Assembly: GCA_022573225.1 (NCBI GenBank)
Contig: JACZUI010000006.1
Location: 1-57,072 of the forward strand
DNA length: 57,072 nt
Source: Acidobacteriota bacterium
GTDB taxonomy: Bacteria; Actinomycetota; Acidimicrobiia; Spongiisociales; ZC4RG35
Direction of reading: 5' to 3'
In this document: positions 1-8,800 of the stretch, in pieces
Position numbering within the stretch: the stretch's first letter is position 1
Layout of the letters: every line of letters starts with the position of its first letter
Position numbers and translations under genes: made by a program
The notes under the pieces: model-generated
Databases searched by the model: none
The model's input: only the letters and a program-made list of their open reading frames with translations
Told to the model about the DNA's origin: nothing

Positions 1-578
1 ACGCCGCCTGTGCAGGCGCCACCGGGCTCCGGAGCGCTGAGACTGCCGGCAAACTCAGCCACGAACTGCTCAAGCCGGGGATCCTCTGCGCTGTCCAACT
101 CAAGCCGATAGCCCCAGGCCGTGGCAGCGATTGGTGAATGTTGGCCTTCGACCGGGCTCGCGAGCACCTTCTCAGCTGGCCGTGCCAGCCGGCGTACGAG
201 ATCGAGCTGGCCGCTTGGAAGGTCGACGGAGTAGGTAATCCAAACGGTCCCGTGCTCGAGTGAGTGCACCGCGTTCTCCGCATCTATCGGCTCCGTGTAG
301 AAGCCGCAGTTCGCCCAGATCGGTGAGTGCTCGCCCCCGGTAGGGACCTCGTGATCGTCATAGATGTCACCCTGGACATGGGTAGGCGCACCGCTTGCGA
401 TCTCTTCTGTGCCCTCCGGAATGCCACCGATCGGCTCATTCAAAGTACCTGAGAGGACCACGGCAATGAGCAGAACAACCGCGGTGACACCGCCGGCGAT
501 CGCCATTCTCTTCGGCCATGGGCTGGTTGTCTCGCTGGTCGAACCTTTGGCGAGCCCTCCCTTATCGGTCTTTGTCAT
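1..578 (-). CDS. DUF3105 membrane-anchored protein, 3' end cut by window
   Basis: The reading frame opens at an ATG with a GAGGGG ribosome site just upstream and runs off the window edge. An N-terminal membrane segment (about residues 26-44, AIAGGVTAVVLLIAVVLSG) is followed by a DUF3105 core: HVQGDIYDD, GEHSPIWANCGFY, and ENAVHSLEHGTVWITY. These blocks are the conserved heart of DUF3105, a family of unknown function common in actinobacteria, with one short N-terminal helix and an extracytoplasmic domain. About 192 residues are visible and only the last few are probably missing. Function is unknown. The family call rests on motif recognition. Confidence 0.85.
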   Translation of the reverse strand, partial: MTKTDKGGLAKGSTSETTSPWPKRMAIAGGVTAVVLLIAVVLSGTLNEPIGGIPEGTEEIASGAPTHVQGDIYDDHEVPTGGEHSPIWANCGFYTEPIDAENAVHSLEHGTVWITYSVDLPSGQLDLVRRLARPAEKVLASPVEGQHSPIAATAWGYRLELDSAEDPRLEQFVAEFAGSLSAPEPGGACTGG

Positions 579-731
579 ATCCCCTCGTCATCGATTGAGA
601 GCGAAATGGTACAAGGCTCATGGATTTGCGCCCCCCTGTTTCTGATCACCTAATCGGCCGCCGGGAGTCACTGGAGTGGTGTCGAGTCGTCTATAAGTCG
701 ACGCCCTCGTCGAAATCGCCCTCGCCGGCGG

Positions 732-1172
732 TCAACCCTCCAGGGAGCGGATCTTTTCCAGCCGGCGGACATGTCTGTCCTCCCGGTCGAATCGAGCTTC
801 AAGGAAGGTCTGGATCAGATCCTCCGCCACCGCAATCCCGATCACCCGCGAACCGAGGCACAGCACATTCACGTCGTCGTGTTCGACCATCTGATGAGCC
901 GTGTAGATATCGTGAGCCACCGAAGCCCTGATCCCGTCGAGCTTGTTGGCAGCTACGGAAGCACCGGCGCCCGATCCACAAACAACGATTCCACGGTCCG
1001 CACGCCCGTCGAGAACGGCCTGAGAGACTGCCGTTGAGTAGTCGGGATAGTCGACCGGGTCTGGAGAGTGGGTACCCAGGTCGTAGACGGCATGGCCCGA
1101 CTCGGCGAGCCAAACGGAGAGGTGCTCCTTGAGGGCATACCCCGCATGATCAGATCCAAGCGCGATTCTCAT
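732..1172 (-). CDS. rpiB: Ribose-5-phosphate isomerase B (RpiB/LacAB family)
   Basis: Interconverts ribose 5-phosphate and ribulose 5-phosphate in the cytosolic non-oxidative pentose phosphate pathway. The 146-residue protein has the family start MRIALGSDHAGY, the catalytic cysteine in VVCGSGAGASVAANK (Cys65) and the EHDDVNVLCLGSRVIG block, which together identify RpiB. A longer frame opens upstream at 1256 but overlaps the divergent murA start, and its extra residues do not fit the family, so the internal ATG is preferred. No strong ribosome site is visible. Length is normal for the family (about 145-160). Confidence 0.92.
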   Translation of the reverse strand: MRIALGSDHAGYALKEHLSVWLAESGHAVYDLGTHSPDPVDYPDYSTAVSQAVLDGRADRGIVVCGSGAGASVAANKLDGIRASVAHDIYTAHQMVEHDDVNVLCLGSRVIGIAVAEDLIQTFLEARFDREDRHVRRLEKIRSLEG

Positions 1173-1254
1173 TTCGGCGGCAGGGTAGCCGTGACCAGGC
1201 AGACTCCGGTGGCGTGGTCGGCGTTTGTCGAGACGAGCATTAGATTCTCCGGGC

Positions 1255-2505
1255 ATGTCTTCAATCGTCGTAGAAGGCGGTATTCCCCTTCAGGGCACCA
1301 TCGGAGTGCTTGGAGCGAAGAACGCCGTTTTGAAGGAGATGATCTCGGCGCTTCTCGCCCCTGGACGCCATCGTCTCACCAACGTCCCGGACATCGTCGA
1401 CGTCGAAATGATGTGCCAGGTGCTGGAGCACACAGGATGCAAGGTCTCCCAGGGTGAGCACGAGCTCTGGGTCGTCGTCCCTCAGGATCTCAACCCCGAG
1501 GCTCCCATCGAGCTGGTTCGCCAGATGCGGGCATCGATCGTTGTTCTTGGGCCACTTCTCGCCAGAGTCGGCGTTGCCCGAGTTGCCCTGCCCGGCGGCG
1601 ACGATCTCGGGCCCAGGGGAATCGACATGCATATCAAGGGCCTGGAGGCTCTGGGCGCCGAATTCGAACTGGTTCACGGCGAGCTGGTGGGAAGAATTGA
1701 TGGGAGGCTCAAGGGTGCCGAGGTCGAGTTGGCGTTTCCTTCGGTGGGAGCCACCGAGAACCTGCTGTTTGCCGGGGTGCTCGCGGAGGGCGTCACCACC
1801 ATCGTCAACGCTGCTCGAGAGCCCGAGATCGAGGATCTGATCGCCCAGCTGATTGCCATGGGCGCTGATATCACGGGCGGCGGGACTTCCCTGGTGACGA
1901 TTCGTGGCGTCGACCAGCTCCAGCCAGTCGAGCACCAGGTGGTTCCCGATCGGCTCGAGGCCGGTACCTATGCGATCGCCGGCGCGATCAGCGGCGGTGA
2001 CGTGACCGTGACCGGATGTATGCCGGATCATCTTCGGATGGAGCTGCGCAAACTGGAAGAGGCGGGCTGTGGCGTAGAGCGAGGTGAGGGCTGGCTTCGG
2101 GTCAAGGGGCCGGATCGTCCCTCGGCGGTGGACTTCGCCACTCTGCCCTTTCCTGGATTTCACACTGATATGCAGCCGCAGATGGTGGCCCTCTTGTCGG
2201 TCGCTGAAGGAACCTCCGTTGTCACCGAGAATCTCTACGACTCGAGATTCAAATACGTCGGTGAGCTGGCCCGGATGGGAGCGGATGTCACCACCGAGTC
2301 CCAGCACGCCATTGTTCGCGGAGTGAGTCGGTTGTCGGGGTGCCCGGTCGTCGCCCCCGACATCAGGGCTGGTGCAGCCCTGGTGCTGGCCGGGCTCAAG
2401 GCCGACGGGGTGACGCAGGTCCACGATGCTGAGCACATCGATCGCGGCTATGAGGATTTCGACGGGCGTCTCCGTTCTCTCGGGGCGAGAATCGAGAGAT
2501 CCTGA
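1255..2505 (+). CDS. murA: UDP-N-acetylglucosamine 1-carboxyvinyltransferase, Cys-to-Asp type
   Basis: First committed step of peptidoglycan synthesis: transfers enolpyruvate from PEP to UDP-GlcNAc in the cytosol. The 416-residue protein shows the substrate-binding Lys22-Asn23 (VLGAKNAVLK) and the C-terminal HIDRGYEDF block. In the active-site loop, most enzymes have Cys in GGC-x-IG. Here the loop reads LPGGDDLGPRG, with Asp116 at the Cys115-equivalent position. The same substitution in mycobacteria and chlamydiae is known to give fosfomycin insensitivity with retained activity. I start at the ATG of MSSIVVEGG because the longer GTG frame adds ten residues unlike the family. Confidence 0.96.
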   Translation: MSSIVVEGGIPLQGTIGVLGAKNAVLKEMISALLAPGRHRLTNVPDIVDVEMMCQVLEHTGCKVSQGEHELWVVVPQDLNPEAPIELVRQMRASIVVLGPLLARVGVARVALPGGDDLGPRGIDMHIKGLEALGAEFELVHGELVGRIDGRLKGAEVELAFPSVGATENLLFAGVLAEGVTTIVNAAREPEIEDLIAQLIAMGADITGGGTSLVTIRGVDQLQPVEHQVVPDRLEAGTYAIAGAISGGDVTVTGCMPDHLRMELRKLEEAGCGVERGEGWLRVKGPDRPSAVDFATLPFPGFHTDMQPQMVALLSVAEGTSVVTENLYDSRFKYVGELARMGADVTTESQHAIVRGVSRLSGCPVVAPDIRAGAALVLAGLKADGVTQVHDAEHIDRGYEDFDGRLRSLGARIERS

Positions 2506-2557
2506 AACCAGTACAATCTGTGGAAGATCCCCGTTCAGTTAGGTGTTAGAACCGGCA

Positions 2558-2893
2558 ATGACCGAGACAACTCCAGTCACCATTTCCAGCAGCGTCGCCA
2601 GCGAAGGCCCTATCGACGAGGCGAAACTGCGCGAGACGCTGGATTACATCCGTCCGGCCGTCCAGGCCGATGGCGGCGATCTTGTGCTGCTCGGAGTCGA
2701 AGACGGAGCCGTCAACATCCAGATGGTGGGGGCCTGCGGTGGCTGTCCCCTCTCGATGATGACCCTCAAGGCCGGCATCGAGCGCATCCTCAAGGACCGC
2801 GTTCCTGGCGTTGAGACGGTCAACGCCACCGCCGACGCTCCTGGCCTCGACGCCGCGGAGGTCTCCGGCGGGATCCAGATCCCCGCGCTCTGA
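2558..2893 (+). CDS. NifU-type Fe-S scaffold protein (NfuA C-terminal domain)
   Basis: A 111-residue protein with the NifU C-terminal domain: VQADGGDLVLLGV followed by GACGGCPLSMMTLK, whose Cys60 and Cys63 form the CxxC motif that binds a [4Fe-4S] cluster between two subunits. It probably delivers clusters to apo-proteins. It lacks the A-type N-terminal half of E. coli NfuA, so it is a stand-alone domain. Residues 1-20 are low-complexity. A GTG 15 bases upstream is an alternative start. It sits between murA and a MeaB-like GTPase on the same strand. Confidence 0.9.
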   Translation: MTETTPVTISSSVASEGPIDEAKLRETLDYIRPAVQADGGDLVLLGVEDGAVNIQMVGACGGCPLSMMTLKAGIERILKDRVPGVETVNATADAPGLDAAEVSGGIQIPAL

Positions 2894-2931
2894 CAGGTAA
2901 CGAATTCCCCCTTCCTTATCCTGATCGCCCA

Positions 2932-3645
2932 ATGAGCCAGGTTGTGGAAGCGGTGGTAGGCGGCGATCGGCGGGCGTTGGCTCGCTTGCTCTCCTCGATC
3001 GAGGCCGGACATCCTGACGGGATTGTCGCCGTCGAAGCCCTCGAAGCATCATCCCCCGCGGCCCACCGCATTGGTGTGACCGGTCCACCTGGGGCCGGCA
3101 AGTCCACATTGGTGAGTTCTCTCGTCGAAGAGCTTCGGAAGCGGGACTCCACGGTATCGATTCTGGCCGTTGACCCCTCCAGCCCCGTCACTGGCGGGGC
3201 CTTGCTCGGCGACCGTATCCGTATGCAGGACCACATCGATGATCCGGACGTCTTCATTCGATCGATGTCCAGCCGGGGCCATCTTGGAGGTCTTGCCGAG
3301 GCGGCGTCATTGGCTATTCGAGCAATGTCCCATGCCGGATTCGATTATGTGATTGTCGAAACCGTCGGAGTGGGCCAGTCCGAGGTTGAAGTCATGGATC
3401 TGGTTGATCTAGTTGTCCTGGTGCTGACCCCGGGCTGGGGAGATCAAATCCAAGCGGAGAAGGCAGGGATCGTGGAGATCGCTGACATTTTCGTCATCAA
3501 CAAAGGTGATCGGCCCGGTGTCGAAGATTTGCAGCTAGCCCTTGGCCAGTCGCTTGGTGACGGGGCCGGCCCGATTCTGGTGACGACCGCGACAATGGGA
3601 GAAGGCGTGGTGGCTCTGGCCGACGCTATCGCCGAGGCCCTCTAA
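2932..3645 (+). CDS. MeaB/ArgK-type G3E-like GTPase, short form
   Basis: P-loop GTPase of the MeaB family, which loads and protects adenosylcobalamin in methylmalonyl-CoA mutase-type enzymes. Walker A is GVTGPPGAGKST (about residues 48-59), followed by the family blocks AVDPSSPVTGGALLGDRIRM and VETVGVGQSE, and the guanine-specificity motif NKGD at about 190-193. At 237 residues it is shorter than typical MeaB (about 310-330): the C-terminal arm used for dimerisation is missing, and the N-terminus is slightly short. No mutase gene is in this window. The last four bases overlap the convergent ppdK stop. Confidence 0.88.
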   Translation: MSQVVEAVVGGDRRALARLLSSIEAGHPDGIVAVEALEASSPAAHRIGVTGPPGAGKSTLVSSLVEELRKRDSTVSILAVDPSSPVTGGALLGDRIRMQDHIDDPDVFIRSMSSRGHLGGLAEAASLAIRAMSHAGFDYVIVETVGVGQSEVEVMDLVDLVVLVLTPGWGDQIQAEKAGIVEIADIFVINKGDRPGVEDLQLALGQSLGDGAGPILVTTATMGEGVVALADAIAEAL

Positions 3646-6272
3646 GAAATGCCCGACGAGAGAGCCGCCTGCGCCGCGGCAAGCCGGGCGCCCTGGATGC
3701 GAGGTGGGCTGCATGACACGTAATCAAGCCCAAGTTCAACGACGAAAGCGATCGATTCGGGGTCGCCGCCGTGCTCACCGCACAGACCCACGATCAGGTC
3801 CTCGTTGGCTTCCCGTCCCTCTCTCGCCGCCACTCGCATCAAACGTCCGACGCCGGCACGGTCGATGGTTTGGAACGGGTCCGTCTTGAAGATGCCTTGT
3901 TCCAGGTAGTCACGCAGAAAGAGAGCCTCCGCGTCATCCCGGCTCAGCCCGTAGGTCATCTGGGTCAAGTCGTTGGTTCCGAATGAGAAGAAGTCGGCCA
4001 CTTGGGCGATCTCGGCGGCGGTGAGAGCGGCTCTTGGCAATTCGATCATGGTGCCGATTGGCACCTGGAGATCGATTCCGGCACTGTCGCCAGCTGCGTC
4101 GAGCTCCTCGGTGATCACAATTCGCATCCTGGAGAGCTCTTCGACGTCTGCGACGAGCGGGACCATGATCTCGAGATGGGGGTCGCCCCCGACCTTGATA
4201 CGGCGCACCAGGGCGGCTGCCGCGGCGCGTGCCTGCATCCGGTAGAGATCGCGGACCATGAGACCCAAACGAACCCCACGCAGTCCCAACATCGGGTTGT
4301 CCTCCTCCCAGATGCCTACCTGATCCGACATCGACTGAAGGTCGTCGATGGGAAGTCCTGAGCGCACCCGGCGAAGCATCTCCCGCTCTAGCTCGAGACG
4401 TGAAGGAAGAAACTCGTGAAGGGGTGGATCGAGCAACCGAATAACCACGGGGAGCCCATCCATTGCCTCGAGAAGGGCTTCGAAGTCACCGATCTGGAGT
4501 TGCTCGAGGTGGAGAAGGGCCGACTTTCTCGCTTCGGGGTCGGTGGAGAGGATGATGTCCTGCACGACACCCAGCCGCTCTCCCATGAACATGTGCTCGG
4601 TACGGGCCAGTCCGATGCCCTCGGCGCCCCGCCTCAGCGCAATGACTGCGTCCTCGGCATTGTCTGCGTTCGCTCGGATGCCGATTGTGCGGATCTCATC
4701 GGCCCAACCCAGCAACTCGGCCAGCTCCGGCAATGACTCGGGCTCGACCAGGTCGACCGTGCCGAAGAAAACCGCGCCCGAGGTGCCGTCAATCGTGATC
4801 AGGTCGCCGGCATGGATCTCGAGACCTCCGGCGCTGGCCGACGAGGAGTGAACATCGACCAGCAGGCTGGCCGCCCCGGTCACCGCTGGTTTGCCCATGC
4901 CGCGGGCGACGACGGCCGCATGAGATGTCTTTCCACCATGGGTGGTGAGGATCCCGGAAGCGACGGCCATCCCGTGAATGTCCTCGGGTGTGGTCGCGGG
5001 ACGAATCAAGAGGATCGTTTCGCCGGCCCTGGCCTGATTCACAGCCTCTTCGGACGAGAAGACGGCCCTACCAGTCGCTGCCCCCGGAGAGGCTGCGACA
5101 CCTATCGTGGCCGCTCCCTCGAGGTCGACCGTATCGGCGATCCGGGGCCGGTGGAGCTGTTCGAGCGAGGCCGGTGACACTCTCGAAACCGCGATGGCCC
5201 TGTCGATGAGACCTTCGTGGTACATCGCCACGGCCAGCCTCACGGCCGCTGCCGCAGTTCTCTTGCCGGGTCGGGTTTGCAGAATGTAGAGGTGGTTCTT
5301 CTCGATCGTGAACTCGATGTCGCACATGTCCGTGTAGTGCTGCTCGAGACGATTCATGATGTCGAGTAGCTGGTCGTGGCACTCAGGGTGGAGTTGCGCG
5401 AGGTCTTCGAGAGTCAGGGTGTTGCGAAGACCGGCGACTACATCCTCTCCCTGGGCCCGCGGCAGGTAGTCGCCGTAGGTGACTCGTGCACCGGTCGCCG
5501 GATCTCGGGTGAAAGCAACGCCTGTGCCCGAATCGTCCCCCAGGTCTCCGAACACCATCATCTGCACGTTGGCTGCGGTCCCCAGGTCGTTCGGAATTCG
5601 GTTGATGCGTCGATACTCGTTTGCCCGCTTTGAATCCCACGAGCCAAAGACAGCGGAGATCGCACCGGATAGCTGCTCCATCGGGTCCCGGGGTAGCTGC
5701 CCTGGTTGGTGATCCTCCACGATCGATTGGAAGCGTCTGGTGGCGCTCTCGAGATCCTCTGCCCCTAGCTCTGCGTCGCTGGATACGCCGCGGAAGGTGC
5801 GTAGATCAGTGAGCACCGACTGGAAGAGGTGCTCGTTGACCCCCAGCACCACGTTGCCGTACATCTGAACGAATCGCCGATATGCGTCCCATGCAAAATG
5901 GGCGTCCCCCGACCACTCCGCGAGTGCGTCGACGACGTCGTCGTTGATCCCGATGTTGAGGATGCTGTCCATCATGCCGGGCATCGAGATTGAGGCTCCC
6001 GAACGCACCGCAAGCAGGATGGGAACAGGGCCTCTCCCGAAGGTGCGCCCCGTGACTTTCTCGAGACGTTCGATCGCCTCCTTGACCTCGGGCCAAAGTT
6101 CAGGAGACACAACTCCTGATGTCATTGCCGCCCGACTCACCTCGGTGCTGATGGTGAACCCTGGAGGAACCGGCAGACCTAGCGACGTCATCCGGGCCAG
6201 CCCGGCTCCTTTGCCACCGAGGAGTTCGATGTCGGTGCCGTCGGTGGCCGAGAAGTCATATACGCGCGCCAA
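3642..6272 (-). CDS. ppdK: Pyruvate, phosphate dikinase
   Basis: Reversibly converts pyruvate, ATP and phosphate to PEP, AMP and pyrophosphate; links glycolysis and gluconeogenesis in the cytosol. The 876 residues match the family length. In order: the ATP-grasp N-terminal domain (ELLGGKGAGLARM; LLAVRSGASISMPGMMDSI), the phospho-histidine swivelling domain (THGGKTSHAAVVARGMGKPAVTG, catalytic His451), and the PEP-binding barrel ending in GLCGEHGGDPESI with the catalytic cysteine. The initiator is TTG, with AGGAGG about 12 bases upstream. That spacing is long, so the exact start is uncertain. Confidence 0.97.
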   Translation of the reverse strand: MARVYDFSATDGTDIELLGGKGAGLARMTSLGLPVPPGFTISTEVSRAAMTSGVVSPELWPEVKEAIERLEKVTGRTFGRGPVPILLAVRSGASISMPGMMDSILNIGINDDVVDALAEWSGDAHFAWDAYRRFVQMYGNVVLGVNEHLFQSVLTDLRTFRGVSSDAELGAEDLESATRRFQSIVEDHQPGQLPRDPMEQLSGAISAVFGSWDSKRANEYRRINRIPNDLGTAANVQMMVFGDLGDDSGTGVAFTRDPATGARVTYGDYLPRAQGEDVVAGLRNTLTLEDLAQLHPECHDQLLDIMNRLEQHYTDMCDIEFTIEKNHLYILQTRPGKRTAAAAVRLAVAMYHEGLIDRAIAVSRVSPASLEQLHRPRIADTVDLEGAATIGVAASPGAATGRAVFSSEEAVNQARAGETILLIRPATTPEDIHGMAVASGILTTHGGKTSHAAVVARGMGKPAVTGAASLLVDVHSSSASAGGLEIHAGDLITIDGTSGAVFFGTVDLVEPESLPELAELLGWADEIRTIGIRANADNAEDAVIALRRGAEGIGLARTEHMFMGERLGVVQDIILSTDPEARKSALLHLEQLQIGDFEALLEAMDGLPVVIRLLDPPLHEFLPSRLELEREMLRRVRSGLPIDDLQSMSDQVGIWEEDNPMLGLRGVRLGLMVRDLYRMQARAAAAALVRRIKVGGDPHLEIMVPLVADVEELSRMRIVITEELDAAGDSAGIDLQVPIGTMIELPRAALTAAEIAQVADFFSFGTNDLTQMTYGLSRDDAEALFLRDYLEQGIFKTDPFQTIDRAGVGRLMRVAAREGREANEDLIVGLCGEHGGDPESIAFVVELGLDYVSCSPPRIQGARLAAAQAALSSGIS

Positions 6273-6386
6273 CAGGGGTGAGCTCCTCCTTGAGAATTAG
6301 TGCAATCTACCGATTCCGGTGAATGTGGCGGGAGTAGATGTCGCGAAACTTCGGATCGTCTTTTACAACGGGACATCGAGGGCGCT

Positions 6387-7136
6387 TCAGATGTCTCCGC
6401 ACACCTCTCGAACAAACCTCACAACCTCGTCCTGTGTCCGCTCCGGCTGGGACAGATGGGGCGAGTGGCCGCACTCCTCGAATTCGAGTCGCTCAACGTG
6501 ACCGGATACCTGCCGCTCGATTGCATCGATCTGGGCCATCGTGCCGTACGGGTCATTGAATCCTTGAATAGTCAGAACCGGGCATTCGATCTGGCCGAGC
6601 ACATTTTCGATGCTCCAACTCCTGAACTCCGGGTCGAGCCACACTTCGCTCCACGCCGAGAAGGTGGTCACCGGGTCTCGGTGGTACTTGCTCATCTTCT
6701 CTATCAGCCGAGCACGCGCCGGTTGTTGGCTGAGGGCCTTGATCTCGACGAGGCCTTGCTCTTCGACGAAGACGTGCGGAGCCAGCAAGACCAGTGCTTT
6801 GACCCGGTGTTGGGCGGCATGTGCCAGAGCGATCGACGCGCCGTCCGAGTGTCCCACGAGGATCGGTTGATGAACGTCGAGCCGGTCGAGCAGCGCCGGT
6901 AGGACATTCAGGCCCTCCCGATTGACAAAGTCGAGCGGTCTTGGACTGTCGGCAGCCTGGGACCAACCATGACCGAGCCGGCTGTAAACCAGGCACTGAT
7001 GATCGGTCTCGTCAGCAACGGCACCGGGAAACGCGCGCCACAGTTCGATGCTGCCGAGTCCTTCGTGGAGGAAAACAAGCGTTGGTCGCGATCCCGTTTG
7101 ATTTCTGAACCGATAATCGAGGCGGCGCCCAGCCAC
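6387..7136 (-). CDS. Alpha/beta hydrolase
   Basis: Alpha/beta-fold hydrolase of about 250 residues. Visible are the oxyanion-hole region FLHEGLGSIELW, the nucleophile elbow GHSDGAS (Ser), an acid in FNDPYG, and the catalytic His in ECGHSPHLSQP. The open frame runs up to 7277, past the divergent ligase start. Candidate GTG starts lie at 7190, 7169 and 7136; I chose 7136 because VAGRRLDYRF is where the family usually begins. Substrate is unknown. Its position beside the benzoate-CoA ligase suggests ester, lactone or thioester hydrolysis in aromatic metabolism, which is inference only. Confidence 0.8.
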   Translation of the reverse strand: MAGRRLDYRFRNQTGSRPTLVFLHEGLGSIELWRAFPGAVADETDHQCLVYSRLGHGWSQAADSPRPLDFVNREGLNVLPALLDRLDVHQPILVGHSDGASIALAHAAQHRVKALVLLAPHVFVEEQGLVEIKALSQQPARARLIEKMSKYHRDPVTTFSAWSEVWLDPEFRSWSIENVLGQIECPVLTIQGFNDPYGTMAQIDAIERQVSGHVERLEFEECGHSPHLSQPERTQDEVVRFVREVCGDI

Positions 7137-7261
7137 GTCTGCCTGCGGATTCGGAGAGGGTCGGGACACTCTCGGCCACGCTAGTGGCACGTCCTTGGCG
7201 GGCGAAGCAACCGTTGGGTGTACCTCGTTAGGCTCGCCACCGGGTCGACAGAAGGCACCGA

Positions 7262-8788
7262 ATGCAGACTGGACCAAACGTCAGCACCCTCATCGACGGA
7301 TGGCTCGAAGCCGGCCGAGGGTCGGAAACGGTCCTGATCACGGCAGAGGACCAACCGTGGTCGGCGGACGAGCTGTATCGGGCCGTCTGCAACGTCGCCG
7401 CCCGCCTCGGTGATGCCGGCATAAAGCGAGAAGATCGGCTGATGCTGGTGCTTGACGACACACCGGCCTTCCCGGCCGTGTTTCTCGGGGCGCTCAGAGT
7501 CGGCGCCGTCCCGGTGCCGGTCAATTTCCTGGCTCGGCCGGATGATTTCGGCTATTTCCTGAGCGATTCCTATGCGGTGGCAGCTGTAGTGGATCAAGCG
7601 TTCCTGGAGGCGGTCGGTCCTCAGGTTGCGGCTCGGCCCGATGTGAAGCTGATCGTTGCCAACGGAGATGCGCCCGACGGAGCGGACTCTCTGGACGATT
7701 GGATGGAGTCGGATGCGGGGGACTTCGAGCCGGTCACCACTCACCCTGATGACATGGCGTTCTGGCTCTACTCGTCGGGGTCGACGGGTCTGCCCAAGGG
7801 GGTTATCCACCGTCATGCCGACGTCGCTGCCACGTGCGACCAGTACGCGGTTCCGGTATTGGGGATTGTTCAGGGTGACGTCGTCTACTCGAGTACCAAG
7901 ATGTTCCACGCTTACGGGCTTGGCAACAATCTGACTTTTCCCTTATCAGCGGGGGCGACATCGGTATACCTCACAGGCAGGCCCGCCCCGGATCGACTCC
8001 TGGAGAGGATCCGCACCCGTCGGCCCTCTTTGCTGTTCTCGGTGCCGGCTCTTTACAACGCCATGTTGGCCCACCCCGACTTCGACGACACCGATTGGTC
8101 ATCGGTTCGATTGGCCGTCTCCGCTGCCGAGCCACTGCCACCCGAGATCGGGCGTCAGTTCCAAAAACGAACCGGCATCGAGGTCCTCGACGGAATCGGT
8201 TCCACCGAGATGCTCCACATTTACTGTTCGAATCGTGTCGGAGCTGTGAAGTTGGGGACTTCGGGCGTGGCGGTGGCCGGCTACGAGCTCGAGGTCCGCG
8301 ACCCGGACGACCAGTTGTGCGATGTTGACGAAGCAGGCGAGATGTGGGTCAAGGGCCCGAGCGCCCTGAGTGGTTATTGGCACCAACTCGATCGCACCCG
8401 TGACAAGATTCGGGGCGAGTGGTTCCTCTCTGGCGACCGTTACCGACGAGATGCCGATGGGTACTACACGTATCTGGGCAGAGTCGACGACATGATGAAG
8501 GTCGGGGGTCTGTGGGTCAGCCCCATAGAGATTGAGAACCGGCTGATGGAACACGAATCGGTCCGGGAGGCGGCGGTGGTCGCCATCGACGTCGATCACC
8601 GGTCACGGATCAAGGCTTTTGTCACTCTCGACGAAAACGCTGAAGCGGGGGATACCCTGACGACCGGGCTTCAGGAGTGGTGCAAGGCTGCGCTCCAGCG
8701 TTATCAGTTTCCCCACGTTGTCGAGTACGTCGAAGACTTCCCTCGGACCATCACCGGCAAGATCCAGCGATTCAAACTGAGGGCCTAG
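7262..8788 (+). CDS. Benzoate-CoA ligase family protein
   Basis: Acyl-adenylate-forming ligase of 508 residues. The AMP-binding P-loop is YSSGSTGLPKGVIHRH, followed by KMFHAYGLGNN, the adenylate-binding GIGSTEMLHIYCSN, SGDRYRRDADGYYTYLGRVDDMMKVGG and the C-terminal catalytic lysine in RTITGKIQRFKL. These details resemble BclA/BadA-type benzoate-CoA ligases more than fatty-acyl ligases. It would activate benzoate (or a relative) to benzoyl-CoA, the substrate of BoxB encoded next door. It converges on boxB with 12 bases between stops, so it is transcribed separately from boxCB. Confidence 0.9.
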   Translation: MQTGPNVSTLIDGWLEAGRGSETVLITAEDQPWSADELYRAVCNVAARLGDAGIKREDRLMLVLDDTPAFPAVFLGALRVGAVPVPVNFLARPDDFGYFLSDSYAVAAVVDQAFLEAVGPQVAARPDVKLIVANGDAPDGADSLDDWMESDAGDFEPVTTHPDDMAFWLYSSGSTGLPKGVIHRHADVAATCDQYAVPVLGIVQGDVVYSSTKMFHAYGLGNNLTFPLSAGATSVYLTGRPAPDRLLERIRTRRPSLLFSVPALYNAMLAHPDFDDTDWSSVRLAVSAAEPLPPEIGRQFQKRTGIEVLDGIGSTEMLHIYCSNRVGAVKLGTSGVAVAGYELEVRDPDDQLCDVDEAGEMWVKGPSALSGYWHQLDRTRDKIRGEWFLSGDRYRRDADGYYTYLGRVDDMMKVGGLWVSPIEIENRLMEHESVREAAVVAIDVDHRSRIKAFVTLDENAEAGDTLTTGLQEWCKAALQRYQFPHVVEYVEDFPRTITGKIQRFKLRA

Positions 8789-8800
8789 CGGGCCTCTCCG

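Noticed and set aside
1261-2436. 391-residue minus-strand frame
   Set aside because: Antisense of murA with no recognisable domain.
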